64,000 bases of DNA from Cryptomeria japonica (taxonomy: Eukaryota; Streptophyta; Pinopsida; Cupressales; Cupressaceae): assembly GCF_030272615.1 (NCBI RefSeq), contig NC_081409.1, positions 202,908,449 through 202,972,448 of the forward strand. Reading direction: 5' to 3'. Of the stretch, positions 12,677-22,926 are shown piece after piece; positions within the stretch are counted from its first letter, which is position 1; each line of letters starts with the position of its first letter. Under the pieces are notes generated by a model. That model made no database searches and was not told the origin of the DNA. It was given only the letters and a program-made list of their open reading frames with translations. Made by a program: the position numbers and the translations under genes.

Positions 12677-13410
12677 CTACGTATACCTTCGAACTGGCGC
12701 AAACATAGAAGAATCTGCCTAGGGCACCATCACTTTACCATTTCCCTGGCCGAGCATAAGAACGGACTGTAGAACCATTGTAATCATAATGAAAATGAAA
12801 CCTTCCACCCGAGATCAGTTTAATCTCATGGTGGAGGTGCCTTGATCTAATAGGATGAAGCGGGAGGAGTGTGTGGAGAACAGGGGCGGATTCGGCAGAT
12901 TTAGAACCAAAAAAAAACTGCAAACATCAACACAGTGTCATCTCCCACTAGGGCCAGTATGCAAATCTAAGAATGGATGAACTCTCGAGACTTCAGGAAA
13001 ATGGATAGATTTTATTGATTCAAAGAAAAGTATTACAAAAGCTGTGTGTGCCTTCCACCCGCCTATAAGGGCTATGAAGGCCTCCATCTCTGAACGGCTT
13101 TACATTCGGTGTTGAAACCGCCCAGCCGTTCAGAGGTATTAGTTAGATCATTTTTGTTATGCTGAAATAACTACTGAAAAACCAAGAGCAAATTTTGCTC
13201 AACAAACTTAAGAAACTTAAGTTTCCTTATTAAAGTAAACTTAAAACCTATGCTATCCTAAAAAGGTAATCACTTAGTGATCCTAATGACCACAGCGTAG
13301 CAAGTGACTTATAAATCGTCAAATCTTGCAGCTGGTCTTACAATGGATCTGAGATGATGTTCTACTCTCTAAACTAGCTATCTATCTGCAATCTCCAAAG
13401 AATTTTCATG
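12677..13410. other. No clear gene; GC-richer flank
   Basis: A 62-codon minus-strand ORF at 12735-12923 has no recognised domain and no supporting context. A hairpin at 13088-13135 is annotated separately. The rest is AT-rich with short palindromes, such as GAGCAAATTTTGCTC near 13187. Confidence 0.4.
13088..13135. repeat. Perfect 12-bp inverted repeat
   Basis: CTCTGAACGGCT (13088-13099) and AGCCGTTCAGAG (13124-13135) are exact reverse complements around a 24-base spacer. It could form a stem in RNA or be a transposon scar. No 2- to 9-bp target duplication is evident around it. Confidence 0.7.
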
Positions 13411-13931
13411 TGTTGGGGAAAGGTGCTCCTGCACCAAGGTCAAAGAGTAGTAAATAAATATTAGAAAGTAAACATTACAGAGAAATAGGATATGCATGTC
13501 ATTTTGATTCTAAGGGCTACAAAACTCATTTGTAACAAGGCTTCTCATTGTATTGTTTTTAATCATTGAATCATTGTAATTCTCTAAGTGGGTGCTCAAA
13601 GAAAGGGTAGGTTATCCTTTGATTAAGTGCTCATAAAATCAGGGATTGGTGCCCATAAACTTCAGGGGTTGGTTCTCCTTTGGGTTGGTGACCATAAAAA
13701 TTGTAATCATTTTTTTCATTGTGAGGCTAGATTAGGGAAGTAGCCTCTAGCAACATTTCTCACCAAGTTTTTTCCCCACTTTGGGTTTTTCCTTGTACAC
13801 TTGGTGTTATGTGATTTGACTTTGTGTGTGTGTGCGCTTTTAATCTCTTTGCATCCTGAGTGTTGTCATAATTCTTTTTAAATTTTAAAGATTCGTTGAT
13901 TCACCCCCCTCTTAGTGACCTTTGGACTTCA
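13411..13931 (+). repeat. Probable 5' LTR, plus orientation
   Basis: The right end is well supported: TTTGGACTTCA followed within two bases by a tRNA-Met-type PBS. It carries the shared terminal motif GATTCACCCCCCTCTTAG (13898-13917) and GGTTGGTGCTC-type units (13587-13690) like those at 3508-3612. The left end is a guess, placed at TGTTGGGG at 13411. No second LTR was found in the window. Confidence 0.55.
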
Positions 13932-13933
13932 AT

Positions 13934-13945
13934 TGGTATCAAAGC
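13934..13945 (+). other. tRNA primer-binding site
   Basis: TGGTATCAAAGC lies two bases after the LTR end at 13931, identical to the E1 PBS. It fixes the orientation of this element as plus. Confidence 0.75.
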
Positions 13946-13996
13946 ACTAGGTTCCTAGTTAGATAAGTTTTCTCTACCTTGGGTAGATTCTAGTGT

Positions 13997-15016
13997 GTGA
14001 ACACAAAGGTTATATTTGAGTCATCCTCTACTAATGTACCAACATTTGAAGGTACAAACTATGTCATTTGGAGTTCAAGAATGGAAGTCTATTTGTCCTC
14101 CTTAGGTTATGATGTCTGGATATCAGTAATGAATGGATACATTGTTCCTGCTACTCCTCCAACCAATTCTTATGCTCAAAGAGAATATGAATGAAATGTT
14201 GTAGCCAAGAAGACTATTCTAAGTGATTTGTTTGATACAATATCTTTGAAAGTCAAGAGGTGTAAATCTACAAAGGACATGTGGGATAGACTGAAGAAAA
14301 CTTATGGAGAAGTGCCTAGCACTCCGGATTCAAACTCTGGAAGGAAGAATGAGAAAGGAATAGGTAAATGTACATATGATAAAAGTGGATGAGATAGCGA
14401 CTACAGTAAAGTTGAACAAGAAAATCATATATACATGGTACAAGGGGAATTAGATGAAAGGCAAACCTCGAGGAATGAGAGTAGAGTTCAATTTAAAAAT
14501 TTAAATATTTGTGACAGTGATGAGGAAGATGAGATTATTGCTAAAGTTGATTTAGAAGGAGAGTTAGTATGTGTACTTGAAGAGATTAAAAGGTTGAGGA
14601 AGAAAAAAAAAAGTGTAAGAATGCTCCTACAGAGGAACAAGAATGATTGAACAAATGTCTCCAAGAGTCAGAGAAAACTATTGCCAATCTAAAAGCATAA
14701 TTGGATGAGCTAAAATGATAAATGAAGTAATAAAATCAGATTTTGATGCCAAGAAGAGAAAGTTTGAGGAGTTAGAGTTATAAGTGAGACCTTAAGAGAT
14801 CAAGAAGATAGAAAAATCAGTGAATTGCTGAAATCAGAAGTGGAGACAAAAGAATTGGTATGCCAAAAGCTAGAAGAGAAAATGGCAAATCTAAAAAAAG
14901 AGCTTGAGAGTTGCAAGGAAGATCTCAAGTTGAGAGTAAAGTGTGAAAGAAACAACAATGATCTGAATGATATGCTGAGTAAGCAAAAGAAAAATAAGGA
15001 TTCTAATGGATTATGA
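13997..15016 (+). pseudogene. Decayed Copia gag with coiled coil
   Basis: The first frame (13997-14194) reads like the N-terminal part of a Copia gag: FEGTNYVIWSSRMEVYL matches the F-x-G-x-N-Y-x-x-W signature of the UBN2/DUF4219 families. After one stop the same sequence continues through DMWDRLKKTYG-like gag sequence, then an acidic-basic coiled coil (14435-14650 and 14825-15016) broken by stops and frame changes. It sits 52 bases after the PBS, the normal gag position. No knuckle, protease or pol follows directly: from about 15050 the sequence becomes unrelated and palindrome-rich. Non-functional; the Copia assignment rests on the N-terminal motif and the PBS. Confidence 0.7.
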
Positions 15017-15324
15017 TTTAATGTTGGACAATGCTCTACCAGTGGGGAGACATAAAAAGGGAATATAAACTTTGTATCTTCAAGTTTAAATGGTCAAGGT
15101 CAAACCTTCATAGTCAAAAAAGCTCCAAGAAAGAAAATAGATTTGACTACTAATGTTGGTAGTATGATGACATAAGTTGTTACTATAAGGAAGAATAATG
15201 TTGATCCCAAAGGAAAAGGTAAGTTGAATGAAGATAGCTAAATCAAAGATAATGACATAGGGTGGGTGCAAGAATTTGGGTCCCAATTTGGCGAAAGTCT
15301 GCGAGCAAAAAAGTTTGCCGCTAG

Positions 15325-15549
15325 AAATGATCGCTCATTTTTTAAGAAATGGACACTCATTTAGCTTTAGGGCCCCAACCCATAAAAATAAAACAGGTGC
15401 ACATTTTGAAAAATGGGTACCCGTTTAGGATCAGAACACCGCGGAGAAATGGGTCCACGATTTTTAGAAACGGGCACACGTTTCTTAAAATTCTATAAAT
15501 TTTTAAACGGGTTCCCATTTTTTGAATTTTAAATAATGAGCGCTCGTTT
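15325..15549. repeat. Eight 16-bp palindromes in four pairs
   Basis: Copies start at 15325, 15347, 15391, 15411, 15447 (17 bp), 15468, 15505 and 15534. All fit the self-complementary consensus AAAYGRGYRCYCRTTT with few mismatches; examples are AAATGGGTACCCGTTT and AAACGGGTTCCCATTT. Within pairs the gaps are 6, 4, 4 and 13 bases; between pairs they are 28, 20 and 21 bases. Most variation is C/T or G/A, compatible with decay of a CG-rich ancestor such as AAACGGGCGCCCGTTT. I do not recognise this array. Protein-binding sites, subterminal repeats of a DNA transposon, or an RNA fold are all possible. Confidence 0.8.
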
Positions 15550-15600
15550 CATAAAAGGTGGAGCGGGAAACACACCTATGTCTCATTTTTGCCTTCGGGT

Positions 15601-15623
15601 TAGGCTTGGTGGGACCAAGCCTA
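15601..15623. repeat. Perfect 10-bp hairpin, 3-base loop
   Basis: TAGGCTTGGT GGG ACCAAGCCTA has fully complementary arms. It lies about 50 bases right of the palindrome array and may be part of the same unit. No T-run follows that would suggest a terminator. Confidence 0.75.
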
Positions 15624-16376
15624 TGCTTGGACCTCCAAAATAATGGCTAAGGCACTGGAATACCAGATTTTTGTCTTGTAATATTTGAAGGTGTTCCTAA
15701 CCGTATTTTTTCATGAAACAAAAACTCATTAGAGTTCTCATTGTCCTGATTTCAAAAATGTAAATTTCATAGTGATATGATTATTTTTACTATTTTTACA
15801 TTATTTATTAATCAAAAGTGGTACCTAAATGTAAAATAGTGAGGTTTAGTAAAACTTTAATAACTTTTTTATTTTTATGTTTTTTGGGAAATAAATTATA
15901 TGACATCAATCTACATACAATTATTTTGAATATTAAAAAATTAAATATGAAATTTTCATCAGATTATGGTGGTCGTACACAAGATGTTTTGAAAATATAC
16001 TTTATAGTCAATTAAAAATTAATTAAAAAAATATATTCAATAAACAAATAAGAAAAAATACTCTTCAATATTTGGTGTCTTAGGTATCTTTTCTTAGAAG
16101 TATTTAAAAAAATTCATTTATTTACATCAAAATATGGTGGTCGTACATGTGTGGTATGGTCCTAAAACAGGCATTTTGAAAAAGTGGTTTTTAAACATTC
16201 CTGCTAAAAAGTAATTTGTACCATGTGGGTATTGAAATAAATTACATATTTGAAAATTAGACTCTGAACACTACATTTTCTATTACTGAATTTTTTTGAG
16301 ATTCAATCTCTAAGTGCCTCAAATTTTGACATCAATTGATAGAATATTTGAAAAATAGGGAAAACACTTCCACTTT
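15624..16376. other. No gene; AT-rich
   Basis: No protein-like frame is present. ATATGGTGGTCGTACA-type sequence occurs near 15964 and again near 16132, so a short duplicated element may be present. Otherwise I see only AT-rich DNA. Confidence 0.45.
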
Positions 16377-16615
16377 TTGCCCAAAAGTGGGACTCAACTT
16401 CTTGCAGCCACCCCACAAGAAGGAGGTATAAAAGACCAAAATATGTTGTTTCTTACAAGATTGAGAACAAGAGGAAATCATAATATGTGGTTGTTGCAAA
16501 TGGACAACTCAAGAACAATAATAGAGGAAAGAGATTTAGTGCAAACGTATCCACAATATTTCCACCTAATTGACAAAATTATTCTATAAGATACAATCTT
16601 TCCTTTTCTAGTTAT

Positions 16616-16951
16616 TGTTATTCATGTAAAGGATATGGCCATAAAGAAAGTGTGTGTAGAGAAGAGTCTAGAAAAGGTCAATTTGCTTCCTCTGGAAATA
16701 AAAACATAGTTTGTCATAAATGTAATGTATATGGACATAAAACTTCAAATTGTAGACATGTGCATAGACCAGCTCCAAGTTATGATTGCAAGAATGCTTT
16801 TTCTATCCTAAGAGATAGGAATATTATGTGTTTTAACTATAATGAATCTGGTCATAAGAGCTATGAATGTACAAAAAAATCATTTCACTCATATGGCAGC
16901 CCTTACACTTCCTCTTTCAACAAAAATGCAAGATATAACAACTATGGTTAG
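16616..16951 (+). pseudogene. Multi-zinc-knuckle protein fragment
   Basis: One frame carries three knuckles: CYSCKGYGHKESVC, CHKCNVYGHKTSNC and CFNYNESGHKSYEC, the last with Tyr in place of the second Cys. The linkers between knuckles are about 20-30 residues. CCHC knuckles in retroelement Gag proteins bind nucleic acid. Most Copia gags have a single knuckle; a series like this resembles ORF1 of E2 about 6 kb away, where five knuckles are similarly spaced. No start codon or N-terminal region is identifiable; stops lie upstream and the frame ends TAG at 16949. Possibly a remnant of the same pol-less family. Confidence 0.6.
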
Positions 16952-17514
16952 CATGAAAGAGTGGGTAGTGTTGTGAGCATCTCACACATCGCCCCATCAA
17001 CATGGGGACCCCTCCTTTTTTTAGGTCCTATCATCTTAGTCTAATCTTTCCCCTTCTCATAGGTGAAATGAGTAAGTTCATAGGGTCTAGATGATTCACT
17101 CAGGAGCTCAACCGAAGTTGTTTCAATAAACCTTATCTTGTAAGTTTGAATGGATAAAATCAAACAAGGTGATTAGAAAATAGGTAATATTCAATTTCAA
17201 TTCAACTCATTCTCCAATCCCCCAAAACCTTAACTCCATGTTCAAGCTTAAGTAACTACACTTTAGGTTTGGATATAGGAGAGCAAACTTCATGACTTGA
17301 GTTGGATGAGCGAACTTCAGGTTTGGCTATGGGAGAGAGAATTTTCTTCGAGTCCCTTGTTTGAGTATATGTGTGAATATGGAGTGTTTGAATAAGATAG
17401 TCCAAGGATTGAATTCATATTCAATGAAATGATTAAAGACAATCTCATTTTAAATATACTTAATCTCCATGTCTTCAATAGGTTTTACTTCATGTTTGGG
17501 GGTACATGTCTTAT
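16952..17514. other. No gene; possible LTR start, E2 left flank
   Basis: A purine run (GAAAGAGTGGGTAG) is followed by TGTTGTGAGCATCTCACA at 16969, which could be a PPT-LTR junction with a short palindrome. Beyond it are loose repeats of a TGAGCGAACTTCA-type motif that reappear at 25560-25710 and 27780-28000. E2, E3 and E4 thus appear to have landed in one older repetitive unit. Confidence 0.35.
17494..17508. repeat. 15-bp direct repeat flanking E2 (left copy)
   Basis: GTTTGGGGGTACATG occurs here and at 25534-25548. The right copy touches the LTR; the left copy is six bases (tcttat) away. This is longer than the usual 5-bp target duplication of LTR elements. Confidence 0.7.
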
Positions 17515-18693
17515 TGTTAGGCCCAATATGGAAAGCTAATGTACTGAGAGGGGAGGGGTGAATCAGTACTTCAAAACTTTTCTTCAACAATAACTTTACT
17601 GTTATGCATAAACTAAATAGTGCGCCAACATAATATAAAGCTAAAACAAATAGATAACAATCATACATGATTCACTCCATAACACATATATTTTGGTTAC
17701 GCAAAAACTCTTGGTTAGAGAGAAAAACTGGGGTGGGGATGGCACCCACAACTTCACTACTGCAATAATAAAGGGTACTCGGTTAGAGCTACATGTTTAG
17801 CTATTTCTGATAGCTTACCCTGTTAGGAGTAACAAGATCTGTTATATCTACCTTGCTAAAGGATTTTACAACACTTCATCTAAGTGTTGCACCTGGTTAG
17901 AGGCTTTACAATTTATAGACTTGATTAGAGTCTTTTACCCTATTAAAGGTTTCTCTTACAACTTCAAAATATTACAATAAAATTGTTACAAATATCTGCA
18001 ACTTTACATCTGGAATGTTATAGCAGATTCTATGTGCTCAGAATAAGATTACCTTGCTTATAGCATACCTCAGTAACCCATATAGTAACTCGGTAAACCC
18101 TTCTGTTTACTCTTTTCTTTGACTGTTCTCTGAAATCCTTCTCCGTGACCTCTATGTCTTTGTAACAATCATAACACTTAGTGCTTTCACATGTCTTGCT
18201 TTGTATATTTCTATATCTTCCTTTCTGTCATGCTACATGTTTTTTTTATCTGGTCTAAATCCATGTTTTATAAATAGATCTCTTATGTCAGTGATCCATT
18301 CATTGCTTTGATCTTACAAACATGTTTTATTGAATGAATAACCATGCAAAATATTTCATTGGTTAGATGACCTCAAAATCATACACAATCTTTAAGTGCA
18401 ATTTCCAACGTGATAACGGTTCTATGTGCCTCGATCTTGTAACATGTTTTCATATGTATGTCCAGGTTCAATGAATCTGGTAACATGTTTCACTCGGTGT
18501 GCCATCTTTGCTGCTCGGTAGACATGAAATGATACTCCATAGATAGCTTGGTGTATACTGCGCTCTGAGACTACTTTCTTCTATAACCAACTTGACTGTT
18601 CGTACCGACTGAATATTTCGATAGTAGTAACCAACTAGAGTATATAGAATAACTTTGAACATAAAACTAATGGCAACTTGATAAGTAGTAACA
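17515..18693 (-). repeat. E2 3' LTR
   Basis: 1,179 bp, sense TGTTACTACTTATC... to ...GGGCCTAACA. Closely similar to 24342-25533, differing by scattered substitutions. It contains the shared GATTCACCCCTCCCCTCTCAG motif (17543-17567) and several TAACCAGGTG-type units (17840-17960). Confidence 0.92.
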
Positions 18694-18708
18694 ATCTCCC
18701 CTTTTGAC
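18694..18708 (-). other. E2 polypurine tract
   Basis: Sense TGTCAAAAGGGGAGAT abuts the 3' LTR. Further purine runs of the AGGGGAGT type lie upstream at about 18828-18838, 18911-18922 and 18988-19001, between ORF2 and the LTR. Confidence 0.8.
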
Positions 18709-19015
18709 ATTAGTTGAGATGTTTGACAAAAACTACTTTCAAAGTTATAACTCAATAATCTATATACTTGCAAAATTTGACTATCCTAATAGTATATACA
18801 ATAGTCAGTGAAATAATATATCTAGATATACTCCCCTTATCGATATACTATACAAAACTCTAATTTTGCATGTTGTTGCACTGCTCAGTTCACTGCTCTC
18901 TCTGCTCGGTATACTCCCCCTGTATACTATACTCCTTTTGTTTGATACTATACTTTGAATACTATATTACTCCCTTAATATTGTATCACTCCCCCTTTTT
19001 GACAAACATCAAGAC

Positions 19016-22000
19016 TTAGTTACCATTTGGTGGAGGCAACTGGTCAAAAATAGATTTGTACTTGGTCCATGCTTAGGTGAGAGCAACAAAGAGGGCATCC
19101 TTTACACTGTCCATTAAAGAATTATGTGCTTGAATATTAGCCAATAATGAGATTAAGCCATCTAGAGTGTTTCCCTCTTGTGTAGCAGATAAGGAGGTGG
19201 CTCGGGTGATCTGTTCTTGGACGGATGAAAGATGAGGAAGGAATAATGTTTGAAGTGTCATTATGTCCATCCTGATCTTGTGTTCTTCATTTCTTAGGTC
19301 CAATTGTTGAGCCATGAGTTGTTGTAGCTTTGTATAAAAATTCTGAACTGAATTTGGCTCTGTGGTCAGCTTATTTGAGAGATTGGTGATTTCTTTCTCA
19401 ATTGCTGCTGTTTTATTTTTTATGTCTTTAATGAATAAAGAAAATGTACAGAGTTTCTGAAATAAATAAAGAATGTGCTTGAGTTGAGGAGTCAATTCGG
19501 CAATAAATTTGACAGGTTTAACTTTGCCAATAGCTATAGCTTTCTGTACCTCTTCTATCATTTTTGCAGTGAGCTCCTTGTCTTTTAGCTTGCTCAAATA
19601 CTCTGATGCATCTACTCCAGATGTCTCTATCTTTGTTAGGAGTTCATCCAGTTGAATGTGGATGGCTGCACTTGTTGACACTGTAGCTTCAGGTAGCATA
19701 TCTATTAAGAGTGCTTTCACCTTCTGAAGTACTTTATTTTTCTTTTGAATCGCCATTTTCTTCTCTTGTTCGGCCTTAGCTTTGCATAGTTCACTGAAAT
19801 CAATGAGTGCTTGCCTCTTTAATTTTGATATGTCTATATTGGGCAACACTATTGGTTTTGACAAATCAACTTTAAAACTATTCTTTTTCATCTTCTTTTC
19901 TTTGTCTTTCATCGATGGAACTAAGACAATGGCTTGTGAGGCTTGATGACCCTCGGTAGGTTGCTCAGTAGAGGCAACACTTTGGTCGGTTTCTTTAGCC
20001 TCTATAGTGTCCTTTGGTGTCTCGGTACTCGGTGTCTCAGTTACAACATTTTTAGTGCTAGAAGGTGCTTGAGACATCTGTTCTTGAGTAGTACCTTCTT
20101 CTGTTGTAGACTTGTGACCTTCGGTGCCTTGATCCGTATCCTGAGGGGTTTCAGTTGAGACAGGTTGTTTGACCAGTGGATAAGGCTGAACTTGTTCCAA
20201 GACTGATTCATTGGATACAAGTTTTGCATATGCATTGCCTTCTATCATTTCCTGTTCTGGTGCCTCTGTATCCATGACATCTTAATCTATTTTAATGGTG
20301 TCAACAGGGTCTTGCTCGGTAACATCAGGATCTTGCTCGGTGACATCAACAATTTCAACTGTAGCTTGCTCTCCGACATCCTTGATTTTAAGGATTTCCT
20401 GCCACTGTGCTTTTGTCTCATTTTCTACTTCAATATACAGCCCATTCATCAGTTTTAAGGCTCTTTGTTTGACGAGAAACTTTGAGTTGTAGGTTGTCAG
20501 ATGTTCCTTTAAAAAAGCTACTGACATGTCAGGAAAGAGATGTACCAGACTTCTTTCTCTGATCTGTTTCTCTAAGTCCATTGCATACTTCCACCTATTG
20601 TCAATATGTAAATATAGTTCATTTGGAAGTGACTTAGATAGTTCCAATGGAGTTAACTGGAATTTTAGAAGTGTGTAGATGACAGCTTCTTCAATTTGTC
20701 TCTTTTCATCATTATTCCTGGTTTCATACTTAACATATCTAAATCCTCCAAATCCACCATATTCTTTCAGATTAGCACAGAAGTTTTCAACACTATGTAC
20801 ATTTACCTTCTTGCTCTTGACAATCTAAAATTTGCTTGCATCCTCAGATTCAGTATCACTAGACTCTTTTGCCAAAATGAGTCTCCGAGTAGATTTCTTG
20901 TATGTTTTTGTTACCTTGGGAACAGTAACACTTTTTGTTTTCTTACTCGGTGAAGCTGTAGATGCTCTTGTGTTAGGTCGCTTTACTAGAGGAGTCAGTG
21001 AGGCCTTTGATGAATCCAGTTTCTTTCTTTTCAACACTTTACCCTTAGGCAATTCAATGCTCAGTGTTATAGCTGCCTCTTGGGCTTTAGATTCCTCTTC
21101 GGTAATGGCTAAAGTGTCTTTGACAGGTGTGGAGGAAGATTTTTTTCCAAATTTCTCTGATAATGCCTTTATCATCTTTTTTGCCTTTCTTGTAGCTTTG
21201 GGTACTACAATGCTCATCTTTACCTTTTCCTTCACTTCCTCATAGGTTCCATACCTCAGCTCGGTAGCATGCCTCGGTAATGTGAGAAATGCATCAATTT
21301 GTTGTTGTGTAATGTCAAAATAAATCTCGTAACCCATAGGTGACAAAGATTGAGTTCTCGGTTCCACAGCATTCATATAACAGTAATCGGTGTCAACTTA
21401 AAAACATATATCATTTTTGTATTTCTCCAATAGCTGGGTTGGAATTCTATATCTATTATGCATTTTCTCTTGAAATTTACTGAAGTAATCATCCATAATA
21501 TCATTAAAATTATCACCTAACTTCTTGATGAAGTCATTGATCTGATGGGTGATTGGTCGGTGTAGTTCCTAAATAACTTTACCGACTGATGGAAAGAATT
21601 TTCAAAATAGAAAAACATGCATACAAGTAATGATCCAAGCTTTAGTGTATTAGCCAAGTTGTTCTTCTTCCGCTTCCTGATGGTGTTCAGATTTTCAAAA
21701 AGGTTCTTCAGCAACACCTCACATAGATCAATTTTCATTCCCTTTTTCACAATTTTGTATGCTAAGTCTACTGTTGTACAGGGTACACTGTTTTCCCTTG
21801 CCGATTGGAAGAAACAGTAGCCTATTACTCTAATGGAAAATTTTAGTTCTTCATCAATGACATTGTTCAATTTCAGTCCTCTACAATCAGATTCCACTCT
21901 GATTAAACTAATCAATTCCTTTTGTGATATCATCTTTTGGGCTTGGGCATGATCATAAATAGGGTAACCGATAATCAGATGAATGATTTCCTTGGTAATC

Positions 22001-22375
22001 TTAAATGGTTGCTCTTCTAGCCGCATGAAATCATCGTGAACTCTGCTCAAAACAAACTTGACCCACTGGGGTTTGAACACACGGGGATAGTTAGGGCTTC
22101 AGTTAATCCTTGATCTTAATGTGCTCATACTTCTTATTCAATTTACCATTGGTACATAGCTCATCATAGGTGTCTCTGATTTCAACATGACCGAGTTCTT
22201 CAACACGACATTTGGTGAAGAATCTTACATCCTCGACTAATAACACTCTATCCGGGATGAGTGAAAATGCGGTTTTGTCATCCAGTTTAGAAGCAACTTT
22301 GAGAGTCAAAGAGTATTTTAGTGAGGGCTTTTCTACATTCTTGACAACAATGGGATCTTAGATCTTAGGCCTCAT
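19016..22375 (-). pseudogene. E2 ORF2: about 1,120-codon protein of unknown function
   Basis: Starts MRPKI at 22375 and ends ...PPPNGN with TAA at 19016-19018. Start and end share a frame; the segment 22080-21517 is one frame off, so at least two compensating indels are present, plus stops near 22360, 21400, 20825, 20282 and 19073. The best-preserved piece is 400 codons (20275-19073). Layout: a globular N-terminal part of about 400 residues with no recognised motif; a basic, nuclear-signal-like stretch (KVLKRKKLDSSK, about 21020); a short globular part; a Glu/Thr/Pro-rich linker with a DVTEQDP duplication; and a C-terminal coiled coil. The N-terminal part loosely recalls plant-transposon-associated domains, unconfirmed. 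No pol signature. Its C-terminal coil resembles 25821-26195 in E3. Confidence 0.75.
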
Positions 22376-22926
22376 TGTAGATTTCAGATAAAAGCTAACA
22401 AAGGATCCTTAGGGTTTCAGGATTTCAAACGGCAGATGCTTTATACTTAGAAAATGACAGCAACTTGACAAGATCAGCAAACCAACTTAACAATACATTG
22501 AGATTGATGTAAATACCATGAATTTGCTTTGTAGGAGGTTTGATCGCCTTTGAATCGCTTTGCTTTGCTCTCTTGAAAACTTGGTAAGTAAAAATGACCG
22601 CGAAAATGCTTTTAAGTACACAATATACCTTATCGGGCTCCGTGCGGGTTAGGTCAAAAAATATTAAATGCACTCAGTTCCACTTAACTTTCTTTCCTTT
22701 TTCTGCTTTAACCGAGTAACCAAACTTCCTTCATTCACCAACTAGACAAGTTTCCTGTATTCACCGACTTGACAGGTTTCCTTTAAAGTGCTCCAATAGA
22801 CTTTTCATAGAATTTCAAACTTACTAATACATCTTAATTATGCAGATTTTGAATTAAGTACATAATAGAATAGGAACTGTTAAGATTTAACCTTGAGAAA
22901 ATGTAGTCCCTTCATACCTTTACCGA
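22376..22926 (-). other. E2 region between ORF1 and ORF2
   Basis: About 550 bp without a convincing frame. An 82-codon minus-strand ORF at 22425-22673 has no recognised features and I doubt it is real. The region may hold splice sites or an internal initiation signal for ORF2, but I cannot identify any. Confidence 0.45.

Noticed and set aside
19943-20158. 71-codon plus-strand ORF, and other plus-strand ORFs at 20295, 20696, 20832, 21617, 23167 and 23673
   Set aside because: They are antisense shadows of E2 ORF1 and ORF2, with hydrophobic low-information translations.
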